Origin: JAKIYB01 sp964590255
GTDB lineage: Bacteria; Armatimonadota; Hebobacteria; CAIYQO01
Length of the DNA stretch: 64,000 bases
Assembly (NCBI GenBank): GCA_964590255.1
Contig: CAZPYA010000002.1
Coordinates: forward strand, 1-64,000
Direction: 5' to 3'
Every line of letters starts with the position of its first letter. The first letter of the stretch is position 1. Positions 1-8,984 of the stretch are shown here, one piece after another. The notes under the pieces are model-generated. The model saw only the letters and a list, made by a program, of their open reading frames with translations. It was not told where the DNA came from and made no database searches. The translations under genes and the position numbers were made by a program.

Positions 1-115
1 CACCAATCAAACCAAACTCAGACATGTGTTTGCAGGTGAGCGAAAGTCCTGATTAGATGGAGTTCCCGTAAATAAATTCAAATATGAAGATATCAGGAGC
101 CTAATCCAACCAGTA

Positions 116-1162
116 GTGGATGTGTATAAGAATGGGGAGAGTTTCGGAGGACAGGTAGCACTATATAAGGATGGAAAGCTTTCAATGAATCTAGCCTTTG
201 GCTGGAGCTATATGGGGGAATGTGGAGGAGAGCCTATAGCGATGACGGTGAGGCATCCAATGCTTCTTAACTGCTCCACGCAGATCCTTACTTTTGTGGG
301 AATAATGAAGCTTGTGGAGGAAGGCAAGTTTGGACTGGATGACAAGGTCTTTGGAAAGAATGGATTGTTTGGCTGTGAAGCGAAGCTTAAGAAGGGAGCA
401 GTCTACGACAATAGATGGGAAGATATTACAGTAAGGCACATAATGCTTGGAACTTCTGGCATTGGTAGCAAAGGAACGAAACAGCCGTTCGAAGTGCCGT
501 TAAATGAATTGAACCAGGATTGCAGGAGAGAACTTGAAACTCTGCCATATGAGATGGGTAGAAAGCTATTAGGGGATCCGGGCAAAGCGCAGGCAGATCT
601 TCCCTCCGCAAAGGATATACTTGGTCTTCTTATCGAGAAGTATAGCGGGATGAGATATGACAAATATGTAGAGGAAGTGCTGTGTAAGCCACTTGGGATA
701 AACGGCGTATTTTGTACCAATATGTATGATTCTCCACAAAGGGGAACGAAGCTTTTGGGGTGTCGAACTTTTAAGAAAGGTACATATTCATATTCTAACG
801 ACTGGATGCCTTCGTATTGGGGTGCTATGAGAGCAAGTGCTTTTATGGCTATGCCTGCATCTGATTTCGCCCGCTTTGGGGCAGGGATTCATGAGCTGCT
901 AAAGCCTGAGACAATAAACAAGGCTATGGAGGCTGGGATATTGTCTAAAGGTGCAAATGGCGATTTTGGTTTCTGGATGGGCGGGCATGGAGCTTTCTGG
1001 ACTCGCATTTCAGGCGCTGGAATTAGCCCCGCTACTCCAAATAGAGAACGAGTCTTTGTCCAGTCTGTCAATTTTGATGGGCCCTATAGAGAGAAGGCAG
1101 AAGCAGCGCTTGGTGAACTCAATGGGGCATATGACACCTGGGAAGCGGGAAGGGCGAAGTAG
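116..1162 (+). CDS. Beta-lactamase/serine-hydrolase-fold protein, catalytically degenerate, low GC
   Basis: Resembles the class C beta-lactamase / D-aminopeptidase fold. The helix after the usual nucleophile is clear (KLVEEGKFGLDDKV, about residues 65-78), as is the later PLGI stretch after LLIEKYSG. The expected SxxK aligns with C53-S-T-Q56, so both Ser and Lys appear replaced, and I find no YxN motif before LLIEKYSG; probably a pseudoenzyme. The start is a GTG without a good ribosome site. The frame is open back to 53 and reads protein-like (KYEDIRSLIQPV), so the true N-terminus probably lies further upstream. GC is visibly lower (about 45-50 %) than the following genes, and AGA/AGG arginine codons are common. 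It may be a transferred gene, or a contaminant or chimera at the scaffold end. Confidence 0.6.
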   Translation: MDVYKNGESFGGQVALYKDGKLSMNLAFGWSYMGECGGEPIAMTVRHPMLLNCSTQILTFVGIMKLVEEGKFGLDDKVFGKNGLFGCEAKLKKGAVYDNRWEDITVRHIMLGTSGIGSKGTKQPFEVPLNELNQDCRRELETLPYEMGRKLLGDPGKAQADLPSAKDILGLLIEKYSGMRYDKYVEEVLCKPLGINGVFCTNMYDSPQRGTKLLGCRTFKKGTYSYSNDWMPSYWGAMRASAFMAMPASDFARFGAGIHELLKPETINKAMEAGILSKGANGDFGFWMGGHGAFWTRISGAGISPATPNRERVFVQSVNFDGPYREKAEAALGELNGAYDTWEAGRAK

Positions 1163-1240
1163 GCTTTTTGTATTGATACGTGAAGGAAGAGGAGCCGGAA
1201 TCGGGCATGGTTCGATTCAGCATGCGCGCTCGGCGCATGG

Positions 1241-1246
1241 TATGAT
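1241..1246 (+). promoter_or_regulatory. Extended -10 promoter element (TGG-TATGAT)
   Basis: TATGAT preceded by TGG, the same extended -10 form seen before other genes here (61243, 52841). It would start a leader of about 165 nt upstream of the heparinase-like gene at 1417. No convincing -35 box was seen. Confidence 0.35.
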
Positions 1247-1266
1247 GAGTTTGGTCGGTCAGGACG

Positions 1267-1344
1267 CGGTCCGCAGACCGGGATTCGGCGGGTCTGCCAC
1301 CCCGAAACGGGATGACGACTCCATTCTGACAGGACCGTTTTTTT
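1267..1344 (+). promoter_or_regulatory. Structured leader ending in a T7 tract: candidate attenuator or terminator
   Basis: CGGTCC (1267-1272) can pair with GGACCG (1332-1337), which is followed at once by seven T residues (1338-1344). Inside this closing stem are GCAGACC/GGTCTGC (1273-1279 with 1291-1297) and a small CCCGAAACGGG hairpin. A multi-branched stem abutting a T tract looks like a riboswitch expression platform. It could also be a plain terminator for the upstream gene. No known riboswitch class was recognised. Confidence 0.3.
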
Positions 1345-1416
1345 GAAGCCTACAGGCCATCGCCTGCCAGTGATGCTGGTCGACGCCGTGTCGATCTCGA
1401 CTGAAGGAGCCCGCAT

Positions 1417-4400
1417 ATGAAACACCTGCTGATCCTGCTGCCACTCATCCTCCTGTGCGGCGCCGCCGTGCAGGCGGCCGTACTCGGTGCCATCGAGCTG
1501 AAAGAGTCGCTCGGTCTCGACTTCGTGCCGCAGGCGCTGCACTACACGCTGGAGTTGAAGCCCGGCGCGGCGAAAACACCCGCGAAGTTGGCGCTGAAAG
1601 ACGAAGCCGGTACGCCGGTACTCGTCCAGTTCAAATCGCTTGACGCCTGGGATGACGGCACCATCCGCCACCTACAGGTGGTCTTCATCGCCGGACTGGG
1701 CCAATACGAAGTCAAGCGCTTTTCGCTGGACGACTCCGGCAAAGCGGCGAAGGATGATGGGGCACTGACGCTGACAAAAGATGGCGACAACCTGGTGCTC
1801 GCGTCCCCGTTAGTGGCCGTGCGCATTCCGGCGGTGGCCGGCACCTTCCCCAACGGCATGCCCGCCAAGCAGGTCGCCCCGCCCATCAGCCAGATCCGCG
1901 GTACAGCCCGCTGGTACGGCAGCGGCGCGCTGGACAGCGTGCAGACCGTCACCGAGCGCAAGGTGTCGATCGCTGATAACGGGCCGATCTTCAAAAAGGT
2001 CTCCGTCGAATACACTTTTACCGGCGGTGAGAAATACGTCGTCGATATCGTGCTCAACCGCGGCGAAGAACTCATCCGCGTGTCCGAGGACTTCAGTCTC
2101 ACCTTCACCGAGCCCACGCGTTCCGAATTCGCCTTCAACCTGGCCGCCGGGCTCAATCCCGATCGCTCGGTATGCAGCCCGGTGCAGCGCAAGGGCAGCA
2201 CCTATGATCCCGGCAGCCTGTGGGACTTGCGCCCCTACCGTGGCGATTTGTTCCCGATCACTTATGCCGAGAACACCACCTACGGCGCGCTGGCCCCCTG
2301 GTCGGCGCACCCCAGCCAGTGGGTACACTTCGCCTGCTTCAATAGCGCGCAGGCGGACGGCGACCTGGTGGGCATTATCAACACTGCTCCCGAGCGCTGG
2401 GATCACATGGCCTACATCTCCGCCGAGGATACCTGGAAGCTGCTGCAGGCCCCGCACACCTTTTTCACCATGAAGCTGGTGAAGAACGTCGACGTGACGG
2501 TGGGCACCGACCGCAGCCTCACCGCGCACTTCGGCCTCACCACCGGCCACCGCGAGTGGGCCTTTTACATCGGCGGCGGCTTCCCGCGCACCGAAGAGGT
2601 GACCGAAGGCGCGGTTAAAAAGACGTACAACTCTGCCCCGCGCACCTATTTCACCCAGAAAACCCGTGACTACTTCTGGAATGCCCTCGACCGCATCAAG
2701 GATTACACGCTGACCTGGCAACCCGACCCCGCCGTGGTCTACCCGCACCTCTATGCCGGCAAGGAGGAATATGAAGCGCGCCGTGCCCGCTACAACGCCT
2801 GGTTCGGCGGGGCGCCGCTGGCCTCCGTCGAAGACCCGGCCATCCGCGCAAAGATGAAGACGGTGCTGCTGGAGCAGGCAGACGTCGCAATGCGCGCGTT
2901 CACCACCAACCCCGGCCCGCCGCACCATATCACGCAGACCGTCTTCGCGCTGACGAACGTCGCCGACCTGCTGCTCGGCACCGGCGCCCTTGCCGCCGAG
3001 GAGGAAGCGCGACTGAAAGCCCGCCTCGCCTACATGGCCTATATGCTGAACTGGCGTGGGTACTGGGGACCGGAGATCGGCTACGGCGCCAATCCGAACA
3101 TGACTTCCTTCTGTTATGACGCCGTGGGGCTCGTCGGTTTGCTGCTGCGCGACCACCCGGAGTCGGAGACCTGGGTGCGCGCTTGCACCACCGAACTCGA
3201 TCGCGAAATGGGCAACTGGGTGTCGGAAGACGGCGCGTGGATCGAGTCGCTGCACTATGTGCGGGCCGCTCTCGACGAGCACACCATGCTCTTCGCCGCG
3301 CTGAAGCACACCGGCACGCGCGATTACTATCGTGACGTCCGCCTGCAGCGCTTCCTGCGCTACTACCTCGCCATGCAGACGCCGCCTGACCCGGACTTCA
3401 ATAACCAGCGCGGCATTACGCAGATCGGCAACAGCTACGTCTTCGAGCCGGTGAATGAGTTCGGCTCCTGGGCGGCGGGCATGGCCGATGTCGATGCCGA
3501 GATGGCCGGCAACCTGATGTGGATGTATCGCGAATCCGGCTTCGGCACCGCCGAGGAGATGAAAGGTAAGAAGATCGTCGCCTATGGCGCCGGCCAGTCG
3601 ATGTGGTGGTTCGAGCACCTGGGCGTGCCCGGCTACTACAAGCTGGCGCTCTACGACCCGGCGGTGAAGCCCATACCGATGGGCCCAGAAAACGGCGCGC
3701 CCTATAAAGGATTCGGCGCGGTGCTCAGCGCCCACGCAAACGGGCCGAAGGAGACGAAGCTCTACCTGCGCCAGGGTTCATTCTACTCGCACTGGGATGC
3801 CGACCAGGGCAGCATCATCCTCTGGGCGAAAGGCATGCCGGTGGTGCTCGACCACGGCTACGGCGAATTCCACCCCTGGCTGCACAATCGCATCAGCGTC
3901 AACCACATGTGGGATTGGAAGCTGGGCGAGGTGACGAGTTGCTTCGCCGGCTTCGGCACCGGCTACCTGCAGGGCGACATCACCATCGACAACCTCTCGC
4001 AGATGGAATACGGCGGCGTGAAGGCGTGGCCGATGCAGCCGGAGCCACTGAACGGCCGCAAGATGACCACCGCATGGACCCGGCATGTGCTGCTGGTGAA
4101 AGACGCCGACCCGGATGGCCCCAACTATGTGGTGATGCGCGACGTGATCCGCGGCGAGCTGCCCACCGAGTGGTGCCTGTGGGCCTATGGCACGGTGGCC
4201 GACTTCAATGCCACCCCCATTCGCGCCGTCGGCAAACACGGCGTGGACCTGCTGGTCTATCTGCTGGATAAAGACAAAGGCGCGGTGAATACCGCCACGG
4301 TCGAGATGCCGGCGGATCGGCGCAAGCAGACGTTACTGCACCTGAAGCGTCCGGCGGGCCGCGGTGTCTTCTCCGTGCTCTTCCCTAGCCTGGCCGGCGC

Positions 4401-4839
4401 CGCCGCGCCTGAGGTAACCGCCCTCAATACCACCGGCCTGCGCCTGCGCAGCGGCGACCGCACCGACTGGGTGTTCCTGCCCGAAGGCCGCGACACGCTC
4501 ACGGCCGAAGGCATCACCTTCACCGGCTCAGGCCCTGCCGTCGTCTCCCGCCGCGCTGGCGAGACGTTCATCATGGTCGACCGTCGTGTGACCGTGCAAG
4601 CGTTCGACCTCACCGTCGCCACCAGCGCGCCGCTGGAGCTGACGCTGAAAGGCGCGCAGATCAGCGGCTTTGTCGGCGCGAAAAATGCCCGCCCAATGAT
4701 CACTCTCGGCGGCGCACTCGCCAAACGTATCGTCGCCGTGAACATCAATGGTAAAGAGCTGCCTGTCACCGCCGTCAACGGCCTCACCACCCTACCGCTG
4801 CCAGCCGGCGACACGACCTTCACCATCAAGCTGAAATAG
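1417..4839 (+). CDS. Secreted heparinase II/III-like polysaccharide lyase family protein
   Basis: Large (1140 aa) predicted exported protein with a Sec signal peptide (residues 1 to about 20, MKHLLILLPLILLCGAAVQA). Its layout matches alginate/heparinase-type lyases. An N-terminal beta-rich region is followed by a helical (alpha/alpha) toroid containing ANPNMTSFCYDA near residue 558 and WIESLHYVR near 610. A C-terminal beta-sandwich of heparinase II/III type follows, with QGSFYSHWDADQGSIILW near 785 and HPWLHNRISVNH near 820. It is a paralogue of the protein at 8985-12194: both open with LGLD and share the NPNMT motif. AAGGAG at 1404-1409 supports the start. The substrate is unknown, probably a uronic-acid-containing polysaccharide. 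Family assignment is by motif only. Confidence 0.65.
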   Translation: MKHLLILLPLILLCGAAVQAAVLGAIELKESLGLDFVPQALHYTLELKPGAAKTPAKLALKDEAGTPVLVQFKSLDAWDDGTIRHLQVVFIAGLGQYEVKRFSLDDSGKAAKDDGALTLTKDGDNLVLASPLVAVRIPAVAGTFPNGMPAKQVAPPISQIRGTARWYGSGALDSVQTVTERKVSIADNGPIFKKVSVEYTFTGGEKYVVDIVLNRGEELIRVSEDFSLTFTEPTRSEFAFNLAAGLNPDRSVCSPVQRKGSTYDPGSLWDLRPYRGDLFPITYAENTTYGALAPWSAHPSQWVHFACFNSAQADGDLVGIINTAPERWDHMAYISAEDTWKLLQAPHTFFTMKLVKNVDVTVGTDRSLTAHFGLTTGHREWAFYIGGGFPRTEEVTEGAVKKTYNSAPRTYFTQKTRDYFWNALDRIKDYTLTWQPDPAVVYPHLYAGKEEYEARRARYNAWFGGAPLASVEDPAIRAKMKTVLLEQADVAMRAFTTNPGPPHHITQTVFALTNVADLLLGTGALAAEEEARLKARLAYMAYMLNWRGYWGPEIGYGANPNMTSFCYDAVGLVGLLLRDHPESETWVRACTTELDREMGNWVSEDGAWIESLHYVRAALDEHTMLFAALKHTGTRDYYRDVRLQRFLRYYLAMQTPPDPDFNNQRGITQIGNSYVFEPVNEFGSWAAGMADVDAEMAGNLMWMYRESGFGTAEEMKGKKIVAYGAGQSMWWFEHLGVPGYYKLALYDPAVKPIPMGPENGAPYKGFGAVLSAHANGPKETKLYLRQGSFYSHWDADQGSIILWAKGMPVVLDHGYGEFHPWLHNRISVNHMWDWKLGEVTSCFAGFGTGYLQGDITIDNLSQMEYGGVKAWPMQPEPLNGRKMTTAWTRHVLLVKDADPDGPNYVVMRDVIRGELPTEWCLWAYGTVADFNATPIRAVGKHGVDLLVYLLDKDKGAVNTATVEMPADRRKQTLLHLKRPAGRGVFSVLFPSLAGAAAPEVTALNTTGLRLRSGDRTDWVFLPEGRDTLTAEGITFTGSGPAVVSRRAGETFIMVDRRVTVQAFDLTVATSAPLELTLKGAQISGFVGAKNARPMITLGGALAKRIVAVNINGKELPVTAVNGLTTLPLPAGDTTFTIKLK

Positions 4840-5475
4840 CTGGGAAACGCCAGCGTCCCATCGGCAAAACCTGTGCGGCCGCCCAATTACGGGGCGGCCG
4901 CACAGTATGTGCGACAGGAACGCGACGCTTGTTCTGGTGAGGCACTTGTGAAATTGAAGCCCTGTCAGCACAAAAAAATACATCCGTTTGAAAAACCGCT
5001 CCAGTTACGGCAGTCAGTCTGTGAGCCGGGATGGGATTGTGACCCATGTGTGGGATGAGTCGGCGTCCACCATTGACCCACCTCGACCTGGACGCCAGCG
5101 TCCAATTACACCACGACACGAGTATACAGGTGTTGGAATCATCGGCGACTTCCCTCTCGGGGGTGGGGTACGGTTGGGTGCCGATGGTGGGTCAGTATTG
5201 AATGCCGGGTGACAGTATCGCTGTCGCTTACATCGTCGGCGCATTTAATCGCCAATTTTTTTATGCGATATTGAACAGATTAAGAAACTGACCCACATTA
5301 TGGAATATTACTGAGGCGGACATCGAGCAGTCATAGTGGGACGCGGTCATTGATCGTCATTCCCCGGTAGCGCATGTCGCAACCAGCACCCGGAAGTATC
5401 ACTTTGCACTGACCGCGTCTGTAAGGGTACAGGTGAACGCGGGACTGAGTCCGTCCGCGACAGATCGAGGCAACC
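4840..5475. other. 636-nt gene-free region with hairpins and repeated TGACCCA heptamers
   Basis: No credible gene. The stretch holds a 14-bp hairpin (4871-4905) and four TGACCCA/TGGGTCA heptamers at 5040-5046, 5074-5080, 5188-5194 and 5289-5295. There are also several GGACGCC/GGCGTCC complementary words between 5061 and 5102. A 17-nt word at 5362-5378 recurs at 40093-40109 with one mismatch. A tRNA-like D-arm string on the minus strand lacks a proper T-loop. Confidence 0.5.
4871..4905. terminator. 14-bp perfect hairpin after the heparinase-like gene
   Basis: CTGTGCGGCCGCCC (4871-4884) and its exact reverse complement (4892-4905) enclose a 7-nt loop, 31 nt after the stop codon at 4839. No T tract follows on either strand. 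It may block readthrough or protect the mRNA 3' end rather than act as a classical intrinsic terminator. Confidence 0.5.
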
Positions 5476-6858
5476 ATGACAACCACGGTGCATGAGCGGC
5501 GCGGGTATAAGGAATGTGAAATGTGCGAAACCGGTGCGTTGCGCTTGAGCATCGTGCAGGACAGCGGCACCCAGGTGCTGCAATGGGACGCGCGCGACGC
5601 GTATGACCGATGGATTCCGCTGTTGACGTGTACCCCCGCGAACGACCTGTTGCTGCGCGACGCGCGGGGGGAGGAGTATCCGGCGCGCGTGCACACCTTC
5701 GAGCCGGTGCTGCAGGCCGGCGAGGCGCGAGGCGTGGCGCTGCGTGGGCGCCTGGGCGACGCGACGATGGAATTGACGTTACTGCTCGGCGACGAGGGCA
5801 CCTGGTGCCGGCAGTGGCTGGAGCTAACCGGCCCGCTGCCACCGGGGGCGGTGTTGGCACAGCGCTGGCTATTCGCCGGCGGGCTGGTAACCCCGCGGCT
5901 GCGCTGGCCGGCGGCGCCGGTATCCGGCACGGCGCTGGCCACCGCGCCCGCGGCACTGGCCCAGGACGCGCACTGCTTCGCCGCGCTGGTGCCCGAGTTG
6001 GACGCCGGCGCTGGCACACTGGGCCACCTGACCGATGACGACGGCGGCCTGGAATACCACCTGCCGCTGCCGGACGGCGACGCCACGCTGGGCCTGTCCA
6101 GCTTCATCTGCCTGGATGCCCGATCGCTGCCCTGGCGGGGTTACCAGCAGGTGGTGCGCCTGCTGGCGAAAGATGCCCCCTTTCCGACGGCCTTTTCGCC
6201 GCACCCGGCGGCGCATGGCATCCTGCCGCTGCTGCCCGAAAGCGCGCTGCACCTGTCCTGGCGGCCGCTGCTGCAGGAAGGCGCCCCGCTAGACATGGTG
6301 GCTCACGTGCTGCACGGGCTGACGGCGGCCGCTGATGGCGGTGACTGGTCGTTGCTGGACGATACGCTGTGCTGGCTGGACCGCCTGTGCCTGCACCAGT
6401 GCGTGCGCGCGGTGCCAGGTGGCCCGCCCATCGGTGCCGTCGGCGACGGTCCGGACTGGCTCGGTGTCGCGGCGTGGATGCCGGTGCTGCTACTGGAAGC
6501 TTTCCGCGTGACCGGCATTGCCGAATATGCCCAGCGGGGCCGCGCTGCGCTGGGCGCGCTGCCGCCCGAGACCGCCGGCGCCGTCTTCGCCGCGCTGTAC
6601 CCCCGCTTCGGCGACCTGTGCGTGCTGCCCGACCTGGGGGAAGTGCTGGCGCTCACCGACATCGGGCCGGTGCTGCCCAGCTTCGGCGACCAGCGCATCG
6701 CGCTGCACCTGCCGCGGACGGACCGCCCGCTGCGCGTGGTGGTCGACGGTCGCGACAACCGCTACGCCCTCGCCATCAACGACACCTCCTTCGGCGAACT
6801 CGCCACCGACCTGCTGCGCAAAGGCGTGAATGTGACCCCGAAGTCGCTCGTGGGGTAG
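5476..6858 (+). CDS. Hypothetical protein, beta-sandwich plus helical region, in carbohydrate locus
   Basis: Not recognised. The 460-aa protein has a beta-rich N-terminal half (about residues 15-260, many short strands ending in a LPLPDGDATLGLSSF stretch). An alpha-rich region follows (about 280-380; LDDTLCWLDRL, LLEAFRVTGIAEYAQRGRAAL), which may be part of a toroid as in glycoside hydrolases and lyases. No signal peptide is visible. ATG at 5476 has GAGG 5 nt upstream. An alternative ATG at 5521 has AAGGA 7 nt upstream and may be the true start. Its place between two heparinase-like genes suggests a role in polysaccharide processing, by inference only. Confidence 0.6.
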   Translation: MTTTVHERRGYKECEMCETGALRLSIVQDSGTQVLQWDARDAYDRWIPLLTCTPANDLLLRDARGEEYPARVHTFEPVLQAGEARGVALRGRLGDATMELTLLLGDEGTWCRQWLELTGPLPPGAVLAQRWLFAGGLVTPRLRWPAAPVSGTALATAPAALAQDAHCFAALVPELDAGAGTLGHLTDDDGGLEYHLPLPDGDATLGLSSFICLDARSLPWRGYQQVVRLLAKDAPFPTAFSPHPAAHGILPLLPESALHLSWRPLLQEGAPLDMVAHVLHGLTAAADGGDWSLLDDTLCWLDRLCLHQCVRAVPGGPPIGAVGDGPDWLGVAAWMPVLLLEAFRVTGIAEYAQRGRAALGALPPETAGAVFAALYPRFGDLCVLPDLGEVLALTDIGPVLPSFGDQRIALHLPRTDRPLRVVVDGRDNRYALAINDTSFGELATDLLRKGVNVTPKSLVG

Positions 6859-7111
6859 TGTCCTCGCGGCCGTCCTTGTAATGGCGGGCGCAACGTTGAG
6901 CATGAGCACACGCCTGGCCTCGCTCTCCCGCACGCCTGCCCCTGACTCCCCCACCCACCCCTGTCTGCCTGATTCCGCCACAAAGGCGCGCGGATGCGAC
7001 GTATCTATGCTAGGGCGCCGGCAATGACTCGCTATACTGTTTGCAGAATGGGCAGGGGGCAGGCTATTGACGCCCCCGCGTCCCGCAACCCCGACTCCAG
7101 GAGGTATATAT

Positions 7112-8326
7112 ATGCGAGGGATAGCGATACGTTACTGGCTGGCAGCGCTGCTGCTGCTCATCGGTCTGGGCGGATGCGGTGGTGGCGGTGACGACACCGG
7201 CACCGGCGCCGGCGCGCTCACCATCAGCGGTCGGGTGACGGACATCACCGGCGTCACCGGCGTCAGCGCCGCCACGGTGCAACTCTTCCGCGATGGCACA
7301 GCCTTCGGCGCCGCGACGCAGACGGACGCCACCGGCAACTTCACCTTTTCGGGCGCGCCGGCCGACACCTACATCCTGCAGGTGACACGCGCCGGGGCGT
7401 CCCCGCTCATCCGCACCCTGTATGGACCGGTCGTCGTTACGCAGGATGTAATGAATGTGGCCGTGCAGGCGTTTACCCAAAGCGATTTCGAGGCGCAGAC
7501 GGGCGTGGCGCCCCCGCCGGACAGCACCACCGGCAAAATCGTGGTGGTGGGCCTGACGAACACGGGTGAGCTGGTGAATACGACCGTCACCGTAGCCGGT
7601 TCAGCACCGGTGGGCCCGGCGGCGCCCGCGGAAGTGAGCGTGGCGCCGGGCGCCTACGCCGTGACGGTAACCGGCAACGGCAGCACCGCCATATTGCCGG
7701 GCGTGCCAGTGGTGGGTGGCGACATCACGCTGCTGGCGGTGCCGCTGGACGCACCGGCGGCGACGGCCTTCACCGTAACTGGCGCGGTGGTCTCTGCCTT
7801 CTCCGGCGCGCCGCTGACTGCCATCACCGTGCAGCTCTTCCAGGCCGGCAACCAGGTGGGCGACGCCTACACCACCCTGGCGGACGGCACCTTCCTCTAC
7901 GAGGATGTACCCGCCGGCACCGATTACACGCTGCGCGCCACGGCCACCGGCTACGCTGATGCCGTCTTCGGCCCCTTCGCGGTGAATTTCGACCGCCGCG
8001 GCGTGCTCATTCCGGTGGCCAGTCTGGCCGAGTTGCAGGCGAATGAAGGCATTGCCCCGCCGGCGGACAACACCACCGCCACGCTGGTCATCTACGCCAC
8101 CGACGCGCAAAGCGCGGCCTTCAACCCGACCATCTCGCTGAACGGTGGCGCGCCCTTCACCGACCCAACGGTGCCGGTGGTGCGCGCGGATCTAGCCCCG
8201 GGCACCTACGATATCGCCATCACTGACCCGGTGACCACGAACAGCGCGACGATTCAGGATGTGCAGCTCATTGGAGGCCGTATCACCGTCATCCAGGCGC
8301 GCACTGGGTTGAACAACATGCCGTAG
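7112..8326 (+). CDS. Lipoprotein with duplicated carboxypeptidase-regulatory-like modules
   Basis: 404-aa predicted lipoprotein. The signal peptide ends in a lipobox-like LIGLGGC with Cys22. AGGAGG at 7099-7104, 7 nt before the ATG, fixes the start although the frame is open further upstream. The mature part holds two copies of a roughly 180-aa unit. Each has a CarboxypepD_reg-like beta-sandwich (VTDITGVTGVSAATVQLFRDG; VVSAFSGAPLTAITVQLFQAG), then a conserved linker (FEAQTGVAPPPDSTTGKIVV; AELQANEGIAPPADNTTATL), then a second Ig-like domain ending in APGxY. Such proteins usually act on the cell surface in binding or adhesion. The function is not known here. Confidence 0.7.
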   Translation: MRGIAIRYWLAALLLLIGLGGCGGGGDDTGTGAGALTISGRVTDITGVTGVSAATVQLFRDGTAFGAATQTDATGNFTFSGAPADTYILQVTRAGASPLIRTLYGPVVVTQDVMNVAVQAFTQSDFEAQTGVAPPPDSTTGKIVVVGLTNTGELVNTTVTVAGSAPVGPAAPAEVSVAPGAYAVTVTGNGSTAILPGVPVVGGDITLLAVPLDAPAATAFTVTGAVVSAFSGAPLTAITVQLFQAGNQVGDAYTTLADGTFLYEDVPAGTDYTLRATATGYADAVFGPFAVNFDRRGVLIPVASLAELQANEGIAPPADNTTATLVIYATDAQSAAFNPTISLNGGAPFTDPTVPVVRADLAPGTYDIAITDPVTTNSATIQDVQLIGGRITVIQARTGLNNMP

Positions 8327-8399
8327 CCGTCATGGCGGTCGGCAGATTGGGCCGGGGAGGCGCGAGTGGGGCCTTCCCGGTCCGAACGCGTCTGCCGGG

Positions 8400-8840
8400 T
8401 TATCGTTCCGCCACCGTCCATGCGTCCCAGTACCGCGCGTCATAACGCACGATGTCGCGCGCGCTCTCCTCTAGCGTAGCGGAGGAGAGCATGAGGAGTT
8501 GGGCGTCGGAGGTGAGCATGGTAAAGCCATTGGCGCAGCCGCCGGGGATGTGCAGCACCGCGGGCTTTTTCGCGGAGAGGACGAAGCGGTGTATGGGCAG
8601 ATCGCGCGACGGCGCATCCCAGTTGTCGATCTCCACCACCCCCACCACTGCCGCGCCGGCCAGCGGGAAATAGTAGATCTCCTCCGCGCGGTGGCCGTGC
8701 CAGGCGCGCACGTATCCTGGCTGGTGGTTGCGCAGGCAGAGAAAGCGCCGCACCCCGTCAAACGTGAAGTCGTTGGCGAAAAGAATCTCGCCGCGGTCGT
8801 CGATATGAATCCCGCCGTCGATCAGTTGTGGTGCCGACAT
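8400..8840 (-). CDS. RmlC/QdtA-like cupin, sugar-nucleotide isomerase or epimerase-like
   Basis: 146-aa single-domain cupin of the dTDP-4-dehydrorhamnose 3,5-epimerase / WxcM-FdtA family. Metal or active-site style histidines lie in YVRAWHGHRAEE, and HIPGGCANGF is the second cupin motif. Such enzymes isomerise or epimerise dTDP-keto-sugars for surface glycans, or act as sugar-binding proteins. GAGGTG lies 6 nt upstream of the ATG at 8840; the in-frame GTG at 8849 overlaps that ribosome site and is rejected. A TATACT -10 box lies at 8864-8859 (minus). It is transcribed opposite to the flanking degradation genes. No other nucleotide-sugar genes are nearby, so the exact reaction is open. Confidence 0.65.
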   Translation of the reverse strand: MSAPQLIDGGIHIDDRGEILFANDFTFDGVRRFLCLRNHQPGYVRAWHGHRAEEIYYFPLAGAAVVGVVEIDNWDAPSRDLPIHRFVLSAKKPAVLHIPGGCANGFTMLTSDAQLLMLSSATLEESARDIVRYDARYWDAWTVAER

Positions 8841-8984
8841 GACTGTCACCTCGCGGACAGTATACCGCCTCCTCTGCCACCCGCCAAGCCGATATCTTTT
8901 CTATGATTCTATTACACGATTGCAGGACAATGCCGCTCGAAGGCCAATAGGGTAACGGTTGACTGCTGACGTCCGGAGAATACC

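Noticed and set aside
5014..5119. tRNA-like string on the minus strand (GTGGTGTAATTGG and ATGGG/CCCAT arms)
   Set aside because: The T-loop reads TCACAAT instead of TTCRANY, acceptor arms do not pair, and anticodon stem geometry fails. At most a decayed tRNA.
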